The notes beneath the pieces were generated by a model. The model was not told the origin of the DNA, ran no database searches, and worked only from the letters and a program-made list of their open reading frames with translations. Of a stretch of 25,193 nt of DNA, positions 7,177-16,435 are shown piece by piece. Numbering within the stretch: position 1 is the stretch's first letter; every line of letters starts with the position of its first letter. The DNA is from Clostridiales bacterium (GTDB taxonomy: Bacteria > Bacillota_A > Clostridia > Saccharofermentanales > Saccharofermentanaceae): the NCBI GenBank assembly GCA_017649745.1, contig JAGCGE010000311.1, forward strand, positions 1-25,193, written 5' to 3'. The position numbers and the translations under genes were made by a program.

Positions 7177-9502
7177 TAGTATATATCCTTGATCCGAAGT
7201 CAGGATAATAGGCTACGTTCTCGTTATAGCCACATCCCGCGAACGCTGTCTTAAGATGAACTCCCGCATACATCATGGCATCGCCGTACATATCATGTTC
7301 TTCAGGTTCGGAATGCATCTTCACGAATTTAGCCAGTATCGCGTGGATAAGGCTGTCCTGCTTAACATGGAAAGGCGCAACAAAGTTCACGAGACTTCCG
7401 AAGTTACGAAGGTCGAAGTCCAGCTTTCTTCCGCTCAGATGATATTTCGTCTCATCGTCTAATCCAGTTGGCTTTATGATCCTCCACTTGGAATTAGGCT
7501 TTGTAAGAAGCTGCATCGTCATCGTGACTGCTCTCTTCTTATCAGTAGACACAACGGTCCAGGTGATACCTTCGCCGCGATAGAATCTGCCGAACTGCAT
7601 CACTTCCCTGTTCGATTTATAGAACTCTACCTGCGCCTTAATAGCCATCAGATCTTCTTTTTTCATGTCGCAGAGATTGCACTCGTAGCCGAGCACGCCG
7701 AATGATGCGACATTGAACCTTGTCTCTATCGGAGTGCGCCTTAACGTCTGATGATTCGGAACGTCCGACACGTGCGCAGTCACGCATCTCATAGGATAGC
7801 CGTAACTGTAGCCGTTCTGGATATTTACGCGCGCAACTGCATCAGTATCATCGCTCGCCCATATCTGTGGGAAGAACGACAGGATACCAAGGTCGAACCT
7901 GTTGCCGCCTGATGCACACCCTTCGAAAAGTATCTCAGGAAATTCATTTGTGAGCGTTCTCATGATCCTGTAAAGACCAAGGACATATCGATGGAAGACT
8001 TCACCTTGCCGGTCTTTCGGAAGAGCGCTCGAAAACACATCAGTAAAGATCCTGTTCATGTCCCATTTAACATATGAGATATTCGCGGATGAAAAGACAT
8101 TTTTCATTGCATCGATGATATGATCTTGGACGTCTTTTCGAGTGAGGTCCAGGATCATCTGATTACGACCGACAGAGTGATGTTTGCCGGGGATCTTGAT
8201 CGCCCAATCTGGATGAGCTCTGTACAGGTCTGAGTCCTCATTTACCATCTCTGGTTCGACCCAGATGCCGAACTTGAGTCCCAACTTATTTATCTTGTCG
8301 CAGATTCCTTTGATGCCGTGCGGAAGTTTCTTCTTGTCGGGATACCAGTCACCGAGCGAGCAGGAATCGTCGTTACGCTTGCCGAACCAGCCGTCGTCCA
8401 TGACTAGAAGTTCGATGCCGACACTCTTTGCTTTTCGAGCAAGACGAAGGAGCTTACGCTCGCTGATGTCGAAGTAAGATGCTTCCCAGGAATTTAGAAG
8501 GACGGGCCGAAGACGATCCTTCCACGGACCGCGCAGGATGTGATTCGATACGAAATCATGCATCTGACCGCTCTGGCCGTTAAAGCCTGAAGACGAGAAA
8601 GTCATGACCGCTTCAGGACTTACGAAAGTCCCTCTTCCGACAAGCTTCCATGTGAAACCGTCAGGGTTGATGCCTGCGAGGAATCTGACTTTGCCGTGTG
8701 AACTTTTCTCTATTGATTCATAGTGATTGCCGCTGTAGATGAGGTTAATGCCCCAGCAGTCGCCGTAGTCCTCTGTGCAGCCTTTTCGAGAGATCATGAC
8801 AAAAGGATTGGCGCGGTTAGAAGACGTGCCCGTGATCGACGAATTAACGAGCCTTGCGCCCTTGACCTCCATGTCGTTCCTGTCCATCTCGCGGGCCCAT
8901 GCGCCGGTAAAAGTCGTGAAGATATAATCGCCCGGATCGAGATCCAGCTGAGTGCTCATGATCTTATCGATGACGGCGTCAGAATCGCCAACGTTCCTTA
9001 CTACGGAATAGCGCGTTATGACGTCACAAGAAGCGTAGACGGTATAGACCAGATCGAGCTCCAGTGAATTGGCCTTGTCGACGAGCTTTATAGTCAGGAT
9101 CTCGGCGTCATCGCCATAGGATCTTGGCATGTCATCTTCGGCTTCGTCAGAAGGCTTTCGGCCTTTGCTCTGAGTATAGGAATCGAAAAGAAGATCCGTC
9201 GTCCTGCTTCCGTCCGGATTAGTCATCTCGATATAAGGTTCCCTGATATCGCCCTTGCCGTAAGAACTCATCTCGAGCCTTACATCTTCGAGCGTGAGGT
9301 TGCCGTTCTCTTTCGAAGGAACGATCGTATTTCCTGCCGGAAAGTCCAGGTGTTCCGTGAGACCGTCAGCATCATCAAGATGGATCTTACGACCATAATA
9401 AAGGTGCTCTATGTGACCTGACGGCAACACCTTCATGGCGTATGTCGTGTGGTCTGTATCCAAGACGAAAAGCGGATTGTTATCACCGATGATCCTAATC
9501 AT
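7154..9502 (-). CDS. Alpha-galactosidase, glycoside hydrolase family 36
   Basis: At 782 residues without a signal peptide, this is a cytoplasmic retaining alpha-galactosidase that releases galactose from raffinose-type sugars. The layout is an N-terminal beta domain (to about 325), a TIM barrel (about 330-680) and a C-terminal beta domain. WEASYFD, MDDGWFG, WVEPEMV and RNQMILDLTR are GH36 landmarks. The nucleophile should be D481 in YVKWDMNR. The acid/base should be D551 in ASDDTDA, and the 70-residue distance between them matches characterised GH36 enzymes. AAGGAG overlapping the stop of the symporter gene drives its translation, with only 5 nt between the two genes. It is the last gene of the tetR-led operon. 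Confidence 0.95.
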   Translation of the reverse strand: MIRIIGDNNPLFVLDTDHTTYAMKVLPSGHIEHLYYGRKIHLDDADGLTEHLDFPAGNTIVPSKENGNLTLEDVRLEMSSYGKGDIREPYIEMTNPDGSRTTDLLFDSYTQSKGRKPSDEAEDDMPRSYGDDAEILTIKLVDKANSLELDLVYTVYASCDVITRYSVVRNVGDSDAVIDKIMSTQLDLDPGDYIFTTFTGAWAREMDRNDMEVKGARLVNSSITGTSSNRANPFVMISRKGCTEDYGDCWGINLIYSGNHYESIEKSSHGKVRFLAGINPDGFTWKLVGRGTFVSPEAVMTFSSSGFNGQSGQMHDFVSNHILRGPWKDRLRPVLLNSWEASYFDISERKLLRLARKAKSVGIELLVMDDGWFGKRNDDSCSLGDWYPDKKKLPHGIKGICDKINKLGLKFGIWVEPEMVNEDSDLYRAHPDWAIKIPGKHHSVGRNQMILDLTRKDVQDHIIDAMKNVFSSANISYVKWDMNRIFTDVFSSALPKDRQGEVFHRYVLGLYRIMRTLTNEFPEILFEGCASGGNRFDLGILSFFPQIWASDDTDAVARVNIQNGYSYGYPMRCVTAHVSDVPNHQTLRRTPIETRFNVASFGVLGYECNLCDMKKEDLMAIKAQVEFYKSNREVMQFGRFYRGEGITWTVVSTDKKRAVTMTMQLLTKPNSKWRIIKPTGLDDETKYHLSGRKLDFDLRNFGSLVNFVAPFHVKQDSLIHAILAKFVKMHSEPEEHDMYGDAMMYAGVHLKTAFAGCGYNENVAYYPDFGSRIYTISSCHQD

Positions 9503-9507
9503 AGTTG

Positions 9508-11358
9508 TCAGCTCCTTGCTTTAAGTTCTGAAGATATCTCCTCGAGTTTCTTATCTGTAAGTATATACTTTGATCTGAAGACTAACAAAGCGATCACAAG
9601 AACGAATACAGGTGCGAGAGTCATAACAAGCCTTAGTCCGATAACGGATGAACCTGCGATGGAAGTATCCTCCCCCGATACCATATCCTTAAGGCTCTTG
9701 ATGAGCATTGAAGCAGTCTGTGCTCCGGATGAATCTTCCTGGATCTTGAATACTGCGAGGCAGATAGCTGCTACAAGAGCTGCGATTCCGGAAGCGAGCT
9801 TAACTACGAAAGTCTGCATCGAGAAGATAACTGACTCGTCTCTTCTGTTATTCTTAAGCTCACCGTAATCAACTGTGTTCGCGAGGAAGACTGTGCAGAT
9901 AACATTCAGGATACCGACCGCACCCATGATGAAGAATCCAGGTACGAAGAAAGGATAAACTGATGTCTGGCCTGCAAGTGCCATAACTAGTAAGATCACG
10001 TATCCGCCGATAGCTGAGCACACACCGATATAGAATATCTTCATCGTGTCGAAAGCCTTACGCAAAAGCGGGAAGAACAACATCATCGCGAAGATCTGAA
10101 TAGCACCTGCGAACATGTTGAACAGCGTGTAATTGCCCTGCCAGTTATCGCCTGCCAGATCGTACTTAAAGAAGTAGATCAGGAGGTTCGACGTGATATA
10201 AGTTGCGGTATTAAACAAGACGATCGTAAGCACGACAGTCATAGCCTGATCGTTCTGGATGAGGGCCTTGAACATCTGCTTAACAGATGCTGTCTGCATA
10301 TCAACAGACGACTTCTCCTTGATGCACAAACAAGTGATGGTGATGAACAGAACGAACAACGCACCGATGATGATCGAGAAGTACTTAAAGCCGATCCTCT
10401 CTGTCTCGAGAGTCGATTCCATCGTGACTGTTCCTTCGACAGATTCAGCATCCTTAAGCGCATCGTAATTCTCCGAATCTACATAGAATACAGCTACAGA
10501 ATCCGTTCCGTTACTGCCGTTATCGGCGAACCTGAACTTAGCTTCTTCTATCGTAACGCCGTTGACCGTTGCTGTTACTTTCGCGTTGTCAGAACTAACT
10601 GTCATAACGTTCTTGATAACGTCATCGCCGTCCTGTACTTCGATGCCTTCGAAAAGCTTATCAGAACCTGTGACATCGATCTTAAGATCAGTATTTTCCT
10701 TCTCGAAAACGATCATCTCTGATGTCGCATTACCATCATCATCAAGCTTAACGATATACGAACTGATGCTTCTGTCAGCTGACGTGTAACTTACTGTCTT
10801 ACTATCAACATTTCTTCCTGAAAGAGCATTACCCAAGAAAGCAACGCTCATTACAGTTACGATAGTTACGATCGCGGAACCAACGCCTGCACAAGATCTT
10901 GCCAGAGCTGACAGACCCTCTCTCTCCTTACCGCCCTGAGTGAAAGCAGGGATCATTGACCAGTAAGGAATATCCATCATCGTATAAGTTACGCCCCAAA
11001 GGATATATGTTATCGCTGCATAAGCGACGAGTCCTTTACCGTCAAGCGACGGAGGTGCAGCGAACATAGCAACAAGTACGACTGCGTTAGTGATCGTACC
11101 GATCATGAGCCAAGGACGGAACTTGCCCCACTTAGTCTTTGTTTTCGCGACGACAAAGCCCATGATAGGATCGTTGAATGCGTCGAATACTCTCGCAATA
11201 AGAAGTATGATACCCATCGCGATCGCGCTTACACCCATGATATCCTGGAAGTAGTAGAGCACGTACGAAGCCGACAACATGTAGACCATGTCCTTACCGA
11301 CAGCGCCTATGCCGTATGCGAATTTCTCCTTGCCGGAGAGGCCTTTCTTAGTATCCAT
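9508..11358 (-). CDS. GPH (MelB-type) sugar:cation symporter with extracellular insert
   Basis: This 616-residue 12-TM transporter belongs to the glycoside-pentoside-hexuronide family. MelB landmarks are present: D59 and D63 in VFDAFNDPIMG, TKWGKFRPW at about 75-83, and DIPYWSMIP near 129-137. Together these support cation-coupled sugar uptake, here probably alpha-galactosides. Typical members have about 460-480 residues; this one carries roughly 145 extra residues (about 178-321, encoded near 10395-10827) between TM5 and TM6. By MelB topology that loop is outside the cell. The insert is acidic and strand-rich. AAGGAGA precedes the ATG. The gene lies 16 nt after the GT-B-like gene. Confidence 0.92.
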   Translation of the reverse strand: MDTKKGLSGKEKFAYGIGAVGKDMVYMLSASYVLYYFQDIMGVSAIAMGIILLIARVFDAFNDPIMGFVVAKTKTKWGKFRPWLMIGTITNAVVLVAMFAAPPSLDGKGLVAYAAITYILWGVTYTMMDIPYWSMIPAFTQGGKEREGLSALARSCAGVGSAIVTIVTVMSVAFLGNALSGRNVDSKTVSYTSADRSISSYIVKLDDDGNATSEMIVFEKENTDLKIDVTGSDKLFEGIEVQDGDDVIKNVMTVSSDNAKVTATVNGVTIEEAKFRFADNGSNGTDSVAVFYVDSENYDALKDAESVEGTVTMESTLETERIGFKYFSIIIGALFVLFITITCLCIKEKSSVDMQTASVKQMFKALIQNDQAMTVVLTIVLFNTATYITSNLLIYFFKYDLAGDNWQGNYTLFNMFAGAIQIFAMMLFFPLLRKAFDTMKIFYIGVCSAIGGYVILLVMALAGQTSVYPFFVPGFFIMGAVGILNVICTVFLANTVDYGELKNNRRDESVIFSMQTFVVKLASGIAALVAAICLAVFKIQEDSSGAQTASMLIKSLKDMVSGEDTSIAGSSVIGLRLVMTLAPVFVLVIALLVFRSKYILTDKKLEEISSELKARS

Positions 11359-11374
11359 AGCTATTCTCCTTTCC

Positions 11375-12847
11375 TTACTTATGCTTCATCGCCATTGCTA
11401 TCCTGACGACTTCATAAGCGCCGTCATAGATGCCGAGTTCTTTATTCCTGATTATGTTGTTACACATGTTCTTAAGTGTCGTATTATCCTCACTGAAAAG
11501 TTCGATCATCTGAAGCGTGTGAGGTATGTCCCTGCATTCGAGAGTACCGTCACCGATCTCAGCCGAGTGGATCGCGCCCCACTGCTCATGGCCTCCGATC
11601 CTCTTTATGAAAAGCTTCGGAACCGGGTAGAACGCGAGCTCAGAAGGCTTAGTTACGAGTACGTCGCAGGACCTCATGAGAAGGTTTGTCGCATAGACTG
11701 CTTCGAAGATATTCTCATGACAGAAAAGATGGATACCTTCGACTTCGCCATCCAACGCATCTGTCGTAAACCTTACCGTGTCTTCCCAATTGTTGAAGTG
11801 AGTCTTAGCTATTTCCGTAATTCCAGGACACATCTTCTTAAGATCTTCCCAGACATTCATGTAGTCACCGATGTTAACGTAGAGCGCAGCCTTCTTAGCT
11901 TTGATCTTAGGCATCAGGTTATTGATTATCGCTGCGAAGATCTCCTTTTGTGCGCCTGCGCCTCCGATAGTAAGAAGGAATCTCATCGGCTTTCCTTCGT
12001 CTTTTCGAGCAATACGCTTCCTGCAGTCTTCTTCGATGTTACTTACGAGTTCGTGATCGATATAGTGACCTACATACTTAAGACTGTCCTCAGGCATCGG
12101 CTTAAGTACTTTCTGCTTAGCCATTCCGTTACAGATCCTGTAGCCCTGATAAGCGTACTGAGTCTGAACTGTGTGGATGCTTCCCTCAGCAAAATGAAGA
12201 GCCATCGGCCAGTTGTCTGGGATCGCATTAACGACATTTCTCATGCCCGCATGAAGCGCTGCCTGCGCCGGCCACACGTGAGTTGCGATAACAGGGATAT
12301 CCTTCGGCACGTTAGCATAAACAGGAGCCATGAGCTCAGCATTTTTCTGATCTGCCGCATTATATGACAGCTGCCTGAAGCCTTCGTAATTCATCGGCTC
12401 CCAGAAGAACTTATTGAACAGCTTGCTCTTCTGAGACAATCTCGATCCCGTGGAATAAAGATCGTTCTGAGCTGAAATGACCTTCGTGCAGGTCGTCTGC
12501 TTATATGAATTCAGATCCATCCAGTAAGGCTTATATCCGAGATGATTGGCAGCAGAAGCGATCGCCATAGAGATCCTGTAGTGACCGAATCCCATCCTGA
12601 TATTTCCGACGATGATTCCCTTCTCCTCGTCGAATCCTTCGCACTTGCCTGCTTCAGCCTCACCTACTGCGATGTTGCTGACGCCAAGGATGTCGCCGAT
12701 ATAAGCGTTCGGAACAACGACTGCCGAATAGTTCGCGTTGCTGTCGTCACCGAACTTCTTCTGATATTTCTTCTTGGATCTCAGTGCCTTCTTCTGAACT
12801 GAAGATGACTGTACGTTACCGAAAATGCTCTCAGACCTGTTGATCAT
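11375..12847 (-). CDS. GT-B-fold glycosyltransferase-like protein, unknown activity
   Basis: The 490-residue protein has two halves. The N-terminal half contains GNIRMGFGHYRISMA, comparable to the Gly/His loop of MGDG synthase and MurG-like GT-B enzymes. The C-terminal half has FLLTIGGAGAQKE, like the MurG GGSxGA loop, and DVLVTKPSELAFYPVPKLFI with GGHEQWGA, in the position of the donor-binding E/P-rich loop. No signal peptide or TM segment is visible. A nucleotide-sugar or sugar-binding role fits, but donor, acceptor and activity are unknown. The ATG at 12847 has GGGAGGG before it; the in-frame codon 18 bp further upstream is TTG and contains that ribosome site. It sits inside the alpha-galactoside operon, which is not a usual place for such a protein. 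Confidence 0.75.
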   Translation of the reverse strand: MINRSESIFGNVQSSSVQKKALRSKKKYQKKFGDDSNANYSAVVVPNAYIGDILGVSNIAVGEAEAGKCEGFDEEKGIIVGNIRMGFGHYRISMAIASAANHLGYKPYWMDLNSYKQTTCTKVISAQNDLYSTGSRLSQKSKLFNKFFWEPMNYEGFRQLSYNAADQKNAELMAPVYANVPKDIPVIATHVWPAQAALHAGMRNVVNAIPDNWPMALHFAEGSIHTVQTQYAYQGYRICNGMAKQKVLKPMPEDSLKYVGHYIDHELVSNIEEDCRKRIARKDEGKPMRFLLTIGGAGAQKEIFAAIINNLMPKIKAKKAALYVNIGDYMNVWEDLKKMCPGITEIAKTHFNNWEDTVRFTTDALDGEVEGIHLFCHENIFEAVYATNLLMRSCDVLVTKPSELAFYPVPKLFIKRIGGHEQWGAIHSAEIGDGTLECRDIPHTLQMIELFSEDNTTLKNMCNNIIRNKELGIYDGAYEVVRIAMAMKHK

Positions 12848-12867
12848 TGCTTTGCCCTCCCGCAAGA

Positions 12868-13446
12868 TCAGCGAACGGCAATACCGTCCACGATGATATC
12901 TACTATCTGGTTCAGCGCATCCACATACTTGATCTTCCTTTTCCTCAGTACGTCGCCCGAGATGAGCTTCTCTATCGTCGCCTCGAGCATCACCTTTATG
13001 AGCGCTACATCGGCGTCTTCTCTTATCACGCCCTCGCTCTTACCTTTTTCGAGAAGAGCTATCGTCGCCTCCCAGCCGGTCTCAAGTCTCTTGACGATCT
13101 TCTTATAGACCTTCGGATGTTTCTCCTTAAGCGGCGCCAGTTCCTGATAGTTGATGCCCTGGTACTTCTCAGGCATCGCGCCCAGGAGCTTTCGAAGCTT
13201 CTCCACCGTATCGGTATCAGGATCGTCAGCGATCTCCTGCTCTCTTTCCTTGATGGAATCAAAAACATGATCGACCATCGCATCGAACAGCTCATCCTTA
13301 CTCTCGAATTCCTTATATATCGTCTTCTTACTTATGGACATCTCAGTAGCGATATCAGCCATCGTAAGCTTGATCCCCCTACGATCGAAAACAATGATCG
13401 TTGCATCCAGTATCCTGCTCCTGAGATCTTCATTACCGCTTGTCAT
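12868..13446 (-). CDS. TetR family regulator of the alpha-galactoside/galactose genes
   Basis: This 192-residue TetR protein has its helix-turn-helix at about residues 10-55 (TMADIATEMSISKKTIYKEF). The rest is helical ligand-binding domain. AGGAGG lies just upstream of the ATG. It is the first gene of the minus-strand operon: 20 bp to the GT-B-like gene, then the symporter and the alpha-galactosidase. The divergent intergenic region before it carries two identical-geometry palindromes (13474-13500 and 13545-13575). Autoregulation and shared control of galK-galT are therefore likely. The inducer could be galactose, a galactoside or a phosphorylated product; none can be read from the sequence. 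A TetR controller for such an operon is less usual than LacI, AraC or ROK types. Confidence 0.88.
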   Translation of the reverse strand: MTSGNEDLRSRILDATIIVFDRRGIKLTMADIATEMSISKKTIYKEFESKDELFDAMVDHVFDSIKEREQEIADDPDTDTVEKLRKLLGAMPEKYQGINYQELAPLKEKHPKVYKKIVKRLETGWEATIALLEKGKSEGVIREDADVALIKVMLEATIEKLISGDVLRKRKIKYVDALNQIVDIIVDGIAVR

Positions 13447-13473
13447 AGATCCGTCCTCCTCTTATCCAAAAGG

Positions 13474-13500
13474 GAAACCACAACTACACTTTCGGGTTTC
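13474..13500. promoter_or_regulatory. Operator site 1, GAAACC-N15-GGTTTC
   Basis: GAAACC (13474-13479) and GGTTTC (13495-13500) form an inverted repeat around 15 bp, 28 bp upstream of the tetR ATG. Arm sequence and spacer length are identical to site 2, while the spacer text differs. A transcript starting near site 2 would carry this element in its leader. Confidence 0.6.
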
Positions 13501-13544
13501 TTACCCTAATGATAACAGGCTTTTATCAATATTTCTTGCAATAT

Positions 13545-13575
13545 TGGAAACCAGATTATACAAACTTGGTTTCCA
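13545..13575. promoter_or_regulatory. Operator site 2, TGGAAACCA-N13-TGGTTTCCA, covering a minus-strand TATAAT
   Basis: TGGAAACCA (13545-13553) and TGGTTTCCA (13567-13575) are perfect reverse complements. Outer TTGCA (13536) and TGCAA extend the symmetry imperfectly. The spacer contains TATAAT on the minus strand (13560 to 13555), a likely -10 for the tetR operon, though no clear -35 is seen. A protein bound here would cover the promoter. Confidence 0.7.
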
Positions 13576-13630
13576 TTTCTTGTGCAATCTGCGCATGCTT
13601 CAGCCTATCGATTGTTTGACGATAACAACT

Positions 13631-13636
13631 TATAAT
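13631..13636 (+). promoter_or_regulatory. Candidate -10 box for galK-galT
   Basis: TATAAT lies 20 bp before the galK ATG. A start point near 13643 would leave only about 14 nt of leader, just enough for the ribosome site TGGAGG. No good -35 is found at 16-18 bp upstream, so activation or a different promoter is possible. Confidence 0.45.
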
Positions 13637-13656
13637 CTGATTAGTGGAGGTACACC

Positions 13657-14910
13657 ATGATCAACCTTAGTTCTATAGATTTTAAAGACATATATAATTC
13701 CGATGAGGCAGCAGCTCTTCAGATCAGCCGCTATGAGAAAGCGATAAGATCCTTCCTTGATATCTTCGGCGGAAGCGAAGAAGACTTAAGGATCTTCAGT
13801 GCGCCGGGCAGAACAGAGATCGGAGGCAACCATACAGACCACCAGAGAGGTGAGGTCCTAGCAGCTTCCGTTAATAAAGACGCGATCGCCATCGTCAGAA
13901 AGACAGATTCGGATAAAGTTAACGTCAAAGCTGAGGGTTTTGATCAGGTTAACATTGTTACAAATGACCTGATAGCAAGGGATAGCGAGAAAAACACCAC
14001 TTCTTCCCTCGTAAGGGGAGTTCTCGCTTCTTTAAGCACCGGAGGATACGTTATCGGCGGTTTTGATGCCTATATAACCAGCGATGTTCTTATCGGAGCA
14101 GGCCTTTCATCCTCCGCAGCATTCGAGACTTTGATCGGAACGATCGTGTCAGGTCTTTATAACGATTCACAGATCGCACCTGTCACTATCGCCATGGCTG
14201 GTCAGGAAGCTGAGAACAAATTCTTCGGTAAGCCATGCGGTCTCATGGACCAGATGGCGAGCTCCGTCGGAAGCCTCGTTTATATCGATTTTAAATATCC
14301 GGAAGCACCTATCGTCCGTAAGGTCGATTACGATCTTGATAAATCAGGTTATGTCCTTTGTATAACTGACACTAAAGGCTCCCACGCAGACCTCACACCG
14401 GAGTATGCTGCAGTTCCTAAGGAGATGACGGATATAGCTGTTCTTCTCGGCCATGACAAGTTAAGAGACGCATCTTTTGACGAGATCATCGACAACATCG
14501 ATATGCTCCGCGAGAAAGCAGGAGACCGCGCCGTTCTTCGCGCCATCCATTTCGAGGAGGAAACAAGACGCGCAGCTTCAGAAGCAGAAGCACTTGAAAG
14601 GGGTAATTTCGAAGAATTCATCTCCCTTGTAAAAAAGTCAGGAGATTCATCTTATAAATATCTACAGAACGTCTACACCAATTCTGATGTAAAGACGCAG
14701 AATATGTCTCTTGCTCTTTGCGTAAGCGACATCATCTTGGGTAAAGACGAGGCAGCGCGCGTTCACGGCGGCGGCTTCGCAGGTACGATACAGGCATTTG
14801 TCAGGAAAGAGAATGCCGACAATTACAGGAAATATATGAACCGATTATTCGGCGAAGGATCTTGCGAGATCCTCAGCATAAGGAAGTATGGTGGAATCGA
14901 GATCAAATGA
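13657..14910 (+). CDS. galK: Galactokinase
   Basis: This 417-residue GHMP kinase phosphorylates galactose at C1 in the Leloir pathway. The galactose-binding signature is PGRTEIGGNHTDH at about 50-62. The ATP loop is LIGAGLSSSAA at about 145-155, and the probable catalytic base is D198 in CGLMDQMAS. The C-terminal ARVHGGGFAG closes the active site. The first signature differs from the common GRVNLIGEHTDY form (T-E-I-G-G-N instead of N-L-I-G-E), a variant consistent with a clostridial branch. GGAGG precedes the ATG. galT follows after 13 bp, so both form an operon divergent from the alpha-galactosidase genes. Confidence 0.95.
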   Translation: MINLSSIDFKDIYNSDEAAALQISRYEKAIRSFLDIFGGSEEDLRIFSAPGRTEIGGNHTDHQRGEVLAASVNKDAIAIVRKTDSDKVNVKAEGFDQVNIVTNDLIARDSEKNTTSSLVRGVLASLSTGGYVIGGFDAYITSDVLIGAGLSSSAAFETLIGTIVSGLYNDSQIAPVTIAMAGQEAENKFFGKPCGLMDQMASSVGSLVYIDFKYPEAPIVRKVDYDLDKSGYVLCITDTKGSHADLTPEYAAVPKEMTDIAVLLGHDKLRDASFDEIIDNIDMLREKAGDRAVLRAIHFEEETRRAASEAEALERGNFEEFISLVKKSGDSSYKYLQNVYTNSDVKTQNMSLALCVSDIILGKDEAARVHGGGFAGTIQAFVRKENADNYRKYMNRLFGEGSCEILSIRKYGGIEIK

Positions 14911-14923
14911 AGGAGGCATTTTT

Positions 14924-16435
14924 ATGTCAGACATTTCTAAGATCAACACTTACATCACCGAACTAACAGATTATGCGATCGATAACGGTCTTACCGACGA
15001 ACTCGACAGGACTTATGTGATCAACTCGCTTCTTTCATGTCTTAATTTAAAGGAATACACCATTCCCGATAAGACAAGCGACAAGCGTGAGCTTCACCTT
15101 ATCCTCGAAGACATAATCGCTTACGCTCTTGAGACAGGAGTTCTAGAGAGTGATTCGACTGCCATGAAGGATCTTTTCGACACGAAGATCATGGGCATCC
15201 TTACTCCTCCTCCGTCTGTTGTTATAAGGCGTTTTAACGAGCTCTATGCCGAAGATCCTAAAAAGGCTACCGAATGGTACTACAACTTCTCCCAGGTCTC
15301 CAATTACATCAGACGCGACCGCATCGTTAAGGACATTAAATGGGAGTCTCCGACAGAATACGGCGACATCGATATAACCATAAACTTAAGTAAACCTGAG
15401 AAAGATCCGCGCGATATCGCAGCTGCCGGAAAAGCGAAGAGTACCTCATATCCGAAGTGTCTCCTGTGTCCTGAGAACGAGGGCTACGAGGGAACTTTGA
15501 CACACCCTGCAAGACAAAATCACAGGATCATTCCGATCACTTTATGTAACGACGAATATTATCTTCAGTACTCGCCTTATGTCTACTATAACGAGCACTG
15601 CATAATCCTAAACAAAGAACACATCCCGATGAAGATCGACAAGGACACGTTCACCAAGCTCTTGTCTTTTATCGACAAATTCCCGCACTACACTGCAGGC
15701 TCCAATTCAGACATTCCGATAGTCGGCGGCTCGATCTTAAGTCACGATCATTTTCAGGGAGGATGCTACGAATTCCCTATGGCTCGTGCCGAATACGAAT
15801 CATACTTCACGATACCTAATTTCGAGGACATCACCGCAGGTATCGTCAAGTGGCCTATGTCAGTTATAAGACTTCAGGGAACAGATATTGAAAGGATCTC
15901 CGAGTGCGCAGATCACATCCTTAATTCATGGGTCAATTATACTGATGAGGATGCCTTTATCTACGCATATACCGACGGCGTAAGACATAATGCCATCACT
16001 CCTATCGCGAGAAGAACGAAAGACATGCGCTTCGAGTTGGATCTCGTCTTGCGCAACAACATCACGACTGATGAACATCCGATGGGTGTATATCATCCTC
16101 ACGAGAAATATCATCACTTGAAAAAGGAGAACATTGGACTCATTGAAGTAATGGGCCTCGCGATCCTTCCTGCAAGGCTTAAAAGCGAGATGGCAGATCT
16201 TACCGACGCGATTCTTAACGATAAAGACATCTCTTCCGTCGAGTCGATATCTAAGCATGCTGACTGGGTATCAGAGTGGAAAGACAACTATGACCTTTCT
16301 GATCCTGTATCGATCAATTCCGCCCTCCAAAAAGAGATCGGCAAAGCTTTTTCGGAAATACTCGAATGCGCAGGTGTATATAAGCGAGATGAAAAGGGAA
16401 AGAAAGCCTTCGACAGGTTTATTCACTCGCTCTGA
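14924..16435 (+). CDS. galT: UDP-glucose--hexose-1-phosphate uridylyltransferase, class II
   Basis: The 503-residue protein is of the class II GalT type found in Bacillota, clearly longer than the class I enzyme of about 350 residues. FNELYAEDPKKATEWYYNFS, CPENEGYEGT, NHRIIPITL and SILSHDHFQGG (with the active-site histidines) are landmarks. It exchanges galactose-1-phosphate with UDP-glucose to give UDP-galactose and glucose-1-phosphate. The start at 14924 is chosen because AGGAGG is at 14911-14916; an upstream in-frame ATG at 14888 lies inside galK. No epimerase gene is nearby, so galE must be elsewhere. The last 17 bp overlap the convergent lipoprotein gene. Confidence 0.95.
   Translation: MSDISKINTYITELTDYAIDNGLTDELDRTYVINSLLSCLNLKEYTIPDKTSDKRELHLILEDIIAYALETGVLESDSTAMKDLFDTKIMGILTPPPSVVIRRFNELYAEDPKKATEWYYNFSQVSNYIRRDRIVKDIKWESPTEYGDIDITINLSKPEKDPRDIAAAGKAKSTSYPKCLLCPENEGYEGTLTHPARQNHRIIPITLCNDEYYLQYSPYVYYNEHCIILNKEHIPMKIDKDTFTKLLSFIDKFPHYTAGSNSDIPIVGGSILSHDHFQGGCYEFPMARAEYESYFTIPNFEDITAGIVKWPMSVIRLQGTDIERISECADHILNSWVNYTDEDAFIYAYTDGVRHNAITPIARRTKDMRFELDLVLRNNITTDEHPMGVYHPHEKYHHLKKENIGLIEVMGLAILPARLKSEMADLTDAILNDKDISSVESISKHADWVSEWKDNYDLSDPVSINSALQKEIGKAFSEILECAGVYKRDEKGKKAFDRFIHSL

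Noticed and set aside
11288..12367. 359-codon open frame on the plus strand
   Set aside because: It is antisense to the symporter and GT-B-like genes, has no ribosome site or recognisable domain, and arises from their codon pattern.
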